From contig OY997591.1 in assembly GCA_963921825.1 (NCBI GenBank), forward strand, positions 53,855,031-53,919,030: DNA of 64,000 nucleotides, written 5' to 3'. The notes under the pieces were generated by a model. The model worked only from the letters and a program-made list of their open reading frames with translations, was not told where the DNA came from and did no database searches. The stretch comes from Erodium maritimum. Its lineage: Eukaryota > Streptophyta > Magnoliopsida > Geraniales > Geraniaceae. Numbering within the stretch: position 1 is the first letter of the stretch; each line of letters starts with the position of its first letter. The position numbers and the translations under genes are program-made. Positions 55,989 to 64,000 of the stretch are shown piece after piece.

Positions 55989-58755
55989 TGTAAAACCCAC
56001 TTCGTTTTAAAGGTGTTTTAAATTGCAATTCAAAACTTAAGGATGGGTTTTTAAAGAAAAAAAAAGGGGAAAGAGAGAAAGAAAAAAAAGAAAAAAGAAA
56101 GGGGCTGACTGGATCAGTTGGAAGTTGGGCCAGCCGGGCCCAATTCTCGTTTGACGCAGGCCCAAACCTCGAGCCCGCCCAGTTCCTTACTCAGTCCGAC
56201 CCAACACCGCCCTTTAAAAGAGGGTAAAACCCTAGTTGGCAACTACTGTTCATCCCTCTTCCCCTCGCGAGCTCCCTCTTCCCCCTCTGCGAAACCAGAA
56301 ACGTTCGCCGGCGTCGTTCCCTCCGATCCCGACCTCCACGCCCTTCACCTTCGTCGGCATCGTCGTCCTCACCTTCACCTCTCTCCTCCCTCACCTCCCC
56401 GTCTCCACCTTCTTCTTCTCCTTCCTCTGAGATTCAAACCCAAAACCGCCGCCGCCGTTATCGAGCTCCATCATAGCCGGAATCAGAAGGAACCGTCAAC
56501 GGTGAGACAGTTCCTCACCAGCTCCGCCTCCTTCTTGCTGGAAAATCGAGAGCCTTGGGCTCGTTTGTGGTCGGGTACGGTCAGGAAACGTCGTCGGAGC
56601 TCTCCGAGTTCCAGATCTGAGACGCGCGTCGCCGGCGACCTTTGACCGTCAGATCTGGCCGGGAGAGTTCGGCCTCGCCCCAACCATCCTTCCCGTCGAG
56701 TTCCCGAGCCTCTGGCGCCCCTACCGCCGTCAGAACCACCGCGAAACCCTAGCTCCGCCACCGTCTCCTTCGCCGAAACCTTCGCCACCACCGTCCTCCT
56801 CTCTAGCTCGATCAGATCCAGTCAACCGGGCGTGGGCCTGAAGACTTGGGCCTTGGGCCCAGGTTCGACTTTGAGTTCGGGCCAGGACCAGGTCCAGCGG
56901 GTCTGGAACCGGGTCCGGACCGGGCCTGGACCGGGTTTGGGCCTGGAGTCGGGTCGGGCCGGGTCAAAACAGTTTTACTTAATTAAATTAATTAATAAAT
57001 TGGTTTTAAAATCAGGTAAATACCTTAACTTCGGACTGTCTAAAGGACCTAAATCAGATAAAATTTGAGGAGTGTTGCAGTTGGTACCGAAACTGATTGT
57101 AAGTTTTACTTGCTAAAATCAGGCTGGGACTTCGCCCGAGAAGACCGAAGTTAAACCCAGACGCGGACTTCGCCCTGAAGACGGTGTTGGCCCGGTCGTC
57201 AGCAGCTAGGAGACGCTGCTGTGGTATCGTCTTGAGGTAGGGAAAGTATCGACCCCTCCTTAATTATGAACTGGCGAACTAGTATGCATGACTAGGGTTA
57301 TTAATAACCGGAACGAACTAGTATGCATGACTAGGGTTGTTAATAACCGGAACGTCTTAGTGACACATAGGTAAAACTGTTATATTATTAGTTTAATTGG
57401 ACGAGTCTTGATAATACTGGGAAAGAACATGTTCTGATATCCGTTTGACTTGCTTGTACTTTCTGGGAAATTGATGTGCTGATAGACGGGCCATGTCTAG
57501 GTCCTAGAGTTGTGTGCTGTGTGTTTACTCGCTGTGTGGGAGTCTAATTAACGTCATAATCGCTGTGTGAGAATCTAAATTATATTATGACTGATGTGTG
57601 AGAGTCTAAATAGAACTATCATCGCTGTTTCATGATGTGACTGTGTGGGCAAGTGTGCCATGTGTGACTATGTGAACCCTTGTTTGTGAAATGACCGGGT
57701 GAGTGATAGACCGGGTGTATGCTAAGATGGTTCAGCTGGTATACCGAGACCATCAGTGAGTGTGCTGTGTGCGAAACCCTGTGTGTGTTTAAGAGACGGC
57801 GTAGCCGGATGGATAATCATATCGAGACCAAGGATGGCGTGTTTAGATGACTCATAATCCGGGATGGGATTGATCGATGGAGTTCTAGTTACATATGAGA
57901 GTAGCGCCCTTCATCTGTGTGAGGAGGAAGATGTCATGACTGACGCTGTGTGTTCCAGTGCGATATAAGCGGCTGTGTGCAAATCGGTTTTATATTTACG
58001 TTGAGTAGAGCCCTTCATCTGTGTGAGGAGGAAGATGTCGTGACTGACGCTGTGTGTTCCAGTGCGATATAATCAGCTGTGTGCAAATCGATGGAGTTCC
58101 AGCTATGTATGAGAGTGGCGCCCTTCGTCTGTGTGAGGAGGAAGATGTCGTGACTGACACTGTGTGTTCCAGTGCGATATAATCAGCTGTGTGCAAATCG
58201 ATGGAGTTGACGACATCTGTGTGCGTTTCGTCCGAACCCTTCCCCGTTGTTTGCTGTGTGCCGTCCTATGGACTCTATGTGTGTTCTGCTGTGTGCCTTT
58301 CTCTCTGGTCTGTCTGTGTGTATTACAAGGAGTTTTATACTGTGTGGTTGGGCTGGTAAGGGTTTTGCCTAGAGACAACTTGTTGGATCTTCTTCCTAGT
58401 TTACCCTAATTACTGTTTTTACCTTGAGGTTAAACGGCGTGTTTGGAGTTCTTTTACTTTTCCTACTGAGCGCAAGCTCACCCCTCCTGTCTTTGTGGTG
58501 TTTCAGGTGTTGAACGGGAGTAGTAATAGCCGGACTCTCGGAGCTGGGGAGCTGTTGAGGGTTTAGCTAGTTTTAGAGACGTACACCCTTTTTCTTTTCT
58601 CGTTGGACTTGTGTACTTTACTGGTTGAGCTGCGACTCTTGACTTTTGGAAGTTTTATTTTATTTTGGAACTTTATTTATCTTATTTCCTCTTTTGTTAC
58701 TGTAAATCTTTAGTCGCGTCTCGAATTCGGTCAAAACCGGATTTGGGGCGTGACA
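55989..58755 (+). repeat. 5' LTR of the second chromovirus
   Basis: It begins TGTAAAACCCACTTCG and ends AACCGGATTTGGGGCGTGAC A. It is 2,767 bp and of the same family as the solo LTR 27507-30427. Inside are a GA-rich start, a GC-rich block (56120-56960) whose open frames are chance, GGTCCGGACCGGG repeats, three copies of a GTGACTGACGCTGTGTGTTC block (57930-58200), and the palindrome TGAGCGCAAGCTCA at 58467-58480. Confidence 0.9.
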
Positions 58756-58757
58756 GT

Positions 58758-58770
58758 TTGGTATCAGAGC
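58758..58770 (+). other. Primer-binding site (initiator Met-tRNA)
   Basis: TGGTATCAGAGCC lies 2 bp after the LTR end. It is the standard plant gypsy/copia primer site and intact here, unlike at 12374. Confidence 0.93.
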
Positions 58771-59800
58771 CTGGTTGCAATTTGAAATGATTTTTCAAAC
58801 CTCGGACCGTACGTCAATTAGGTGGGTAGAGTTAGGTGGTTCAAGTCGTAGCACTCAGTGACGCGAGTCGGAAATATCCTGTGCGTAGAGTCGAAACGAC
58901 GAGAGCCTCGTGTGTTGAGTGCGTCGTTTAAGTTTTATCGTATCTGATTTGAACCTTTATTGTCGTGTGTTGTACACCTCAGTGGATCCATGATGCCAAT
59001 CGGTTGAGATCGAGCCTGGTTAACGAGTGATACTTGAACTGGTTATTACGTGTGTGTATTGTTGAATTGATCATTAGTAGGGTGCCGCCTTGATCGGCCG
59101 TTATTTGACTTGTGAAACGTCCGACCTAAGTGTCGCGGTTGTTTTTGTGAACTGGTGTGGTTGTAGTTATTGTGGAATTGAACTGTTTTACAAGTTTGGA
59201 CTTGACCAGGTGGTAAGTGTGAAATTATTGGGACCGCAGTGTAAAAGTTGAGATAAGTTGTTGTGTGCTACTGGTGATTGAGTGTTGTGTACAGGTGATG
59301 TTTGGTTGTCCTGCCTAAGCGGATGGTTGACTTAATTTACGAACGGGTCATGCCCGTTTTTCTGCAGAAACTGAAGTGTATGTACCATCACGATTCAGCT
59401 ATAGGGGCCACTGTAGCTAAACGTGAATGGAGGGATGTCGAGTGGTTACAACGTAATTCGGGGACGCCTAAATCGGGTTGTAACGACGAGAGATCAACAC
59501 TAATGTTTTGTTAGAAAGAGGACGCGATAAGAAATTGAAACTAAGTGTTGGGTGAAAATCTTGAGGTTGCTTGAAGTATAAGTGGTAGTCTGTGTGACTT
59601 GAGTGTGATTTTGCTGTGGAAGTGAAACTGTGTAACTCCGATGTGTTGTATATATGATATGTGTGACGCACTAGTATGCGAACTTCTCTGCTGTGTGCTA
59701 TTGTGTGATTATATTTTACTGAGTATACTATTACTATATTTACTAGTGTGGTGGACTGTGTGTGACGTTAGTTATGTTAAGCGCATCGTTCTTTAAAGGT
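58771..59800 (+). other. Leader of the second chromovirus
   Basis: Non-coding. The part 59310-59490 is shared with 12830-13000 (GCGGATGGTT, CGGGTCATGCCC, TTCTGCA.AAACTGAAGTGT, GGTTACAACGTAATTCGGGG, GGGTTGTAACGAC). Confidence 0.6.
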
Positions 59801-60880
59801 AAGAAACTCAACGTGGGCGTTACCCGTGTGGAGGGTACCTACGTTGTGGCACCTCGAGGTAGGAGAGGTAAGTCGTTGGGGGCACAAGTGCCCGGGTTAC
59901 TCCCACTGGGGAGATTAGGAGGAGCAACACCAGCAGGTCTCTTCCTGCAACGGGACGGAGTATCAAAGTTGAGGTACGAGGCCAGAGTGACGTGGTGGAC
60001 CGTTTGCACAAAGCTTTGGTGGCCGTCGAGGCGATTGGATGCACGAAGTTTTAGGGAGGGCCCCGAGCCCGGAGTTTGGGGTCAAGTTCTCAACCTGTTG
60101 AATCGATTGTAGTTTTGAGATGGTGGATACAACGACAACAGTGGAACAAGTTCGCCGAAAGACCGCGAAGGCCCGTAAGACTCGGTAGCGACCGAGCAGT
60201 GTTGCGAGACCGTACGAAACTCGAGAACTGAAGGGGGCAGAGAACTGTAGGGTTCTACAACCCACATGCACTATCTGACAGTATGAAGCAGACAGGATCA
60301 GGAACATCGGTAGGTGCCGTCGCGTTAGAACGGGGGTCAGTGTGTGTACACGGTCGGCAGCCGAGACACCGGAGACGAGTGCTCGAGCGGCGGAGGGCCG
60401 TAACAACACTGGTAAGCCGTCAGCTCGGTCAGGAGAGATGGCCGAGTGACGATGAGATCAGAGTGACGCAGCGGAAGCGTGGTGGGCCCATAACCCACGT
60501 GCATCGATTTCTCCGGTTTTCTTTACACGTGAGGAGACGTGGAGGTCTGAGAGTAGAACCTTGATACGGTTCTGGCATCTTGACACCCCGACTGGGTACG
60601 TTATGGTTTGGCGAGCGTGTGCAGTGTATGGTAGAAGAGGGATTACCTCATGAGGTATCCGGAAACAAATCGCTGAGTACGACTACCTCAACGCTTTCAG
60701 GCCAGTAACATTATGGCACCGCACGAAGCGTTGGATGGTAGGTCGGGCATTTGCCCAAGCAGGGAATACTTGAGGTTTAATAGTGACCAGTGTAGCCTGA
60801 GTTGCTCGAGAAGCGACTGAAGGGTCGCGTGACTGTGGACGATTAAGAACCGCGCCGAGTCGACACGGAAGTGGTGGAGT
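59800..60880 (+). pseudogene. Collapsed gag-pol of the second chromovirus
   Basis: By position and a few motifs only: a gag start like that at 13350 (TYVVAPRGRRG versus TYVPRGTRRR); a zinc-knuckle scrap near 60310-60370 aligned with 14320-14400 (GCGTTAGA.C..GG...GTGT and CGGAG); and an integrase scrap near 60700-60760 (CAGGCCAGTAACATTATGGC ACCG, the MAP.EAL.GRS region) matching 15236-15275. No open gene; the protease, reverse transcriptase and RNase H are gone. Confidence 0.55.
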
Positions 60881-60889
60881 CCCTCCACC

Positions 60890-61271
60890 TTACATTGTCA
60901 ATATTATTGGCACACTAAAGCACTTTAACAAGATAGTGGATTCCCATCACCTCCACTTTATCTATGTCTTCAATATTATTGCAAGGATGAGACGTAGATT
61001 CCTATCTCCTCCACTTTTGTCTTGGTCTTCAGCATTATTGCAAGGATGGACAAGACTTGATGTTTACCTCCCCATCTAGAAACTGTTTAGCTATTAGCTA
61101 AAATAATTAGGTTCCCCCTCTGGGGCCTTGAGTTTGCTGGCTGACTGCTTTTATGAGTGAGTCCTAGTAATCTCCAAGAGTCGGCTCAGCTTCTACTTCT
61201 TGGGATTCCCCTGCAAGAATCTGGAAAGAATTTGGATTCATTGAACCTTGGGATGACGTCTCCATTGCGTC
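60890..61271 (-). other. Pararetroviral non-coding region after ORF2
   Basis: About 380 bp with no open frame. It contains near-repeats of TCCTATCTCCTCCACTTT and TTCAATATTATTGCAAGGAT. By position it may contain the viral intergenic/promoter region, but I could not identify a tRNA primer site or polyadenylation signal with confidence. Confidence 0.4.
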
Positions 61272-62460
61272 TCAGGTTTTATTCGTTGACTGTTCTAGGA
61301 AGACTGCCATGAACTGTTGTTTCATGAAATCTAAGGCCCTGACTGTTATCTGTCCTTCAGATTCTGTCGGATATTTCCGTTGTAGATATTCTCTTAGCTT
61401 AGCCAACTCCATGTGTTGATGGGCTGGTTGCTGATGCATAGTAGCCTTGTCATTATTAATGACTTTCTGGATTTTTCCTTTTAAGGACTTCAATATCTTC
61501 CCTGGGCATTCTGCCCCACCATTTGAAGAAGAAATTTCTTCTCAGACTTGGAATTTGGAGCTTGTCTTCCGTGATTGAAAAAGACCATCGCCAGATCCAT
61601 GGAATCTGGAATTTAATAATGAATAGAAATGGGCATTGCCCAAACATTTGCAAGTTTCTGGTTAGGGGGCTATAATCATACCAGGTCTTGTATAGGTCAT
61701 TGACCTCCTGAGGGAGCATTTCCAAGGATGGTCCAAATTTTGACCACCATTCGAAGAACCAGTTTGGGATTGGTTTTTCCAGAATTTCTGTATTAACAGA
61801 AAAGAACCAAGAATGCTTGTTCTTAGGATTTTGGTAGTAGAATGCCTTGGAGAAAGCTTCTACATAATCCTAATAGTTAAAATAAATGTATTTCCCTTCA
61901 GCCACCCTAATGGCCTTTTCCCCATTGGGGTTCAACCCCCATTCTCTGGGAAGGAGGATTTTATTTAAATGGCATTTGCTGAAGTTAATGAAACTATCAG
62001 GATTATTATTCTGATAGTGATGGGTGACCGTTATTGATCCGTTAATAGTCAGAAGGACCTCAAGATTAGATCTGGCCTTTCCATGGAGGCCTGGATAACC
62101 TCGTGATTCCAGGTATCTAGTGGCTAGAGATCACCCGTCTTTGGGTGTTACCTTGACATCATCATGCTCAAGGTAGAGGACATGCTCCGTTATGGGATTC
62201 TCGAAATATTCGAGTTCTGGCGGCGTTTCTTTTATTGCTGCATCCTTATATGATGCTGAAGAGGAGGATGGTCCTTGAGAAGGGATTTCCTTCGTCGTTT
62301 GAGAACTGTGATGCGGGGTCATCTGCCTATTAGGCTGTTTGTTGAGAGTTGACAAGTCCCCTAGTAGAGGAACCGTCTGTTCTGGGCGGAGAAGTGCATT
62401 GCCTCTTCCTGATCCGCGACCGCGGCTATTATTGCGGCCTCCCCTATAAGGGGTCATCAT
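61272..62460 (-). pseudogene. Pararetroviral ORF2, unknown function, broken
   Basis: The ATG at 62458-62460 overlaps the RNase H stop (ATGATGA arrangement), implying coupled translation in the original virus. The frame has an Arg/Gly-rich start (RGGRNNSRGRGSGRGN, about residues 6-21), a Ser/Pro/Gln-rich middle, then a Trp-rich part (WFFEWWSKFG, IPWIWRWSF, FFKWWGRM at 61500-61780) and a basic helical C-terminus (KGKIQKVINND...). It is interrupted by TGA at 62131-62133, TAG at 61870-61872 and a frameshift within 61456-61493. Uninterrupted it would span about 395 codons. The RGG-like start suggests nucleic-acid binding (inference). Confidence 0.7.
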
Positions 62461-64000
62461 AATCCCTGCAAGAATTCACGAGTTAAATAATCGGCTAGAG
62501 AGTTATTCTCTCCTTTAATATATTCGATGTCAAATTCAAAGGTTGAAAGTTGGGCTTGCCATCCTGCAAAGATCTGTTTTGCTACAAGATTTTTAATATC
62601 TTTTTCGATTATCGATTTGGCAGAGCGGCAATCAATTCGTAGCAAGAATTTTTGGTTGAGAAGATCACTTTGAAATTTGGTGACACATTTAATGATGGAA
62701 AGCATTTCTTTCTTAATAGTCGAGTATCTAGATTGAGTCGGGTTCCATTTACCCGAAGTATATCTAACTAAAACCTCTTTTGAAGTGTTAGGGATTACTT
62801 GCTTAAGAATCCCTCCATAACCTATGTTAGAAGCATCCGTTTCTACAATTTTGAAAAACTTTGGGTTAGCCAAAGAGAGGCAAGGTAAGCTTTTGACCTT
62901 ATTTTTAATTTTTCTAACAGCGTTAGAATGTGCCTCTGACCAAGGCTCAGGGTTCTTTTTTAATCTTGAATACAGTATGGCCGTATCCTGAGCAAGATTA
63001 TCTTAATAATCCGCAATATAATTTAAGCTACTAAGAAACCTCTGAAGTTGCTTGGTGTTTGTTATACGATCAGGAAATTTTGAAGCAAATTCTATGCTCC
63101 TATCAATGGGGATTATTGTCCCCTGGCTGATATTATGACCCAGAAACCGAATTTCAGTTTAGAAAAGCTTCATTTTTGGGGCGGATAAAACAAGTCCGTT
63201 ATGTTTTACAGCATTTTTAAAGATTTTCAAATGCTTCTTATGCTGTTCTATAGATTTAGAAAAAACTAAAACATCATCGATGTAGACTATGATATACTCA
63301 GAATAAGGATTGAAAATTTCATTCATAATATTTTGGAAGTCGGAAGGGGCATTTTTTAGCCCAAAAGGAACCACGTTCCATTCATAATGACCAAAAGGGA
63401 CAGTAAAGGCTGTCTTATATCGGTCTGATTCATTGATCTGGATCTGCCAATAGCCAGATTTCATGTCAAATTTAGAGAAGATTAAGGCATCATTTGACCT
63501 GTCTAATAAATCTTTTTTATTAGGAATTGGGTATCTAACCCATTTTAAGACCTTATTCAGTGGTTTATAATTGATAACAAGTCTAGGAACCCCTCGTTCC
63601 TTTTCAGCAGCTTTATTGAAATATAATGCCGTGCAACTCCAAGGAGATTTTGATTTCCTAATTAATCCTTTTTCTTCTAAATAAATAATTTCTTTTTTAC
63701 AAAGCTCCATTTGTTCATGATTCATTTGAGCTGGCCTAGCCTTAGTCGGGATTTGACTTTCATTGAAATCATCTATGTATGGGAGTGAAACAGAATGAGT
63801 TTTTCTATTCCAAAAGGCTGTGGGAAGATCATTACATACTTCTTCCCTGAATTGTCTGTCAATTTTTTTTATTTTCTTCTGAATATTTTCCTGCTTTAAT
63901 TGGGAATTTATGTTCATAATTTGAATTTCCTCTTTCAAGAAGCATATTTGCTTTTCTTTACCAAGGAGAATGTCTTTAACTTCATTGAACATTCTTGTCT
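62457..64000 (-). pseudogene. Pararetroviral polyprotein C-terminal part: reverse transcriptase and RNase H (runs off the window)
   Basis: In the virus these domains copy pregenomic RNA into DNA. The first frame (63159-63992) shows a coiled-coil-like start, then reverse transcriptase: PRLVINYKPLNKVL, FDMKSGYWQIQI, AFTVPFGHYEWNVVPFGLKN and the catalytic YIDDVLVFS. After in-frame TAA codons at 63159-63161 and 63003-63005 the same frame continues with FLGHNISQG, the connection, and RNase H (ETDASNIGYGG, YSTIKKEML, RIDCRSA, YIKGENNSLADYLTR) to TGA at 62457. The frame is kept throughout with only two stops, so decay is moderate. The 5' part is outside the window. Confidence 0.9.

Larger units (their letters stand above)
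55989..60885 (+). mobile_element. Second Tekay/Del-like chromovirus, collapsed interior, 3' end missing
   Basis: A 5' LTR (55989-58755), primer site, leader and scraps of gag and integrase in the right order and orientation, cut off near 60885 against pararetrovirus sequence. The interior is about 2.1 kb, where a complete relative would need about 5 kb or more. There is no 3' LTR in the window. The flank before it is TAAAC (55984-55988), in the telomere-like array. Confidence 0.8.
60890..64000 (-). mobile_element. Endogenous pararetrovirus (Caulimoviridae, Florendovirus-like), 3' part
   Basis: Minus-strand reverse transcriptase and RNase H followed by a second ORF, with no integrase and no LTR. 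That is the pattern of integrated plant pararetroviruses rather than a retrotransposon. A second ORF of unknown function after RNase H is, as I recall, a feature of florendoviruses. All ORFs carry stops, so this is a decayed genomic copy. The viral 5' part (movement and coat regions) lies beyond 64000. The 3' non-coding part joins a chromovirus at about 60885-60900. Confidence 0.8.

Noticed and set aside
56118..56645. 175-residue open frame on the plus strand
   Set aside because: It lies wholly inside a chromovirus LTR and is Pro/Ser/Arg-rich from GC-rich non-coding DNA. The related solo LTR does not keep the frame.

Overview
This window is nuclear DNA of a flowering plant, probably a eudicot. 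The evidence is one intron-containing host gene with plant splice sites, plant-type LTR retrotransposons primed by initiator Met-tRNA, L1-type LINEs, a copia element, Mutator-like elements and an integrated caulimovirus-like pararetrovirus. I see no bacterial signals and no rRNA or functional tRNA gene. The only convincing intact host gene is a three-exon abscisic-acid receptor (PYL9 type, 186 residues) on the minus strand at 1464-3091. Nearly everything else is nested, decayed repeat DNA.

Layout. 1-3.6 kb: flank and the PYL gene. 3.6-6.1 kb: minus-strand L1-type LINE (reverse transcriptase to RNase H). 6.1-19.6 kb: a degenerate chromovirus (Ty3/gypsy, Tekay/Del-like) with gag, a pol deleted for its reverse transcriptase core, a chromodomain, and LTRs that both contain an inverted foreign LTR joined at the same point. 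19.6-20.3 kb: a LINE 5' fragment, possibly the other side of the LINE at 3.6-6.1 kb. 21.1-27.4 kb: a minus-strand Ty1/copia element whose RNase H is broken by a LINE-tailed insertion. 27.5-30.4 kb: a solo LTR with target duplication AATAT. 30.6-32.4 kb: fragments of a pogo/Tigger-like transposase and of a LINE ORF1 with an RRM. 32.5-34.3 kb: a truncated inverted LTR.

34.98-51.3 kb is a chain of about a dozen non-autonomous inverted-repeat elements lying end to end with TA microsatellite tracts between them. Several carry later insertions: solo LTRs with target duplications CCAAG and GGTAC, a tRNA-derived SINE-like segment, and a Mutator-like element with a 9-bp duplication and GC-rich gene-like cargo. 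52.15-55.99 kb is a large inverted array of degenerate telomere-like (TTTAGGG-related) repeats with an approximately 800-bp higher-order period. 55.99-60.9 kb is a second chromovirus with an intact-looking 5' LTR and primer site but a collapsed interior. 60.9-64 kb is the 3' part of an endogenous pararetrovirus on the minus strand: reverse transcriptase, RNase H and a downstream second ORF, all broken by stops; its 5' part lies beyond the window.

The genes do not form a pathway. The window is a host gene next to a repeat nest, and its interest lies in the order of insertions, the TA-targeted element chain, the fold-back LTRs and the telomere-like palindrome. All family assignments come from reading motifs by eye; no database search was possible.
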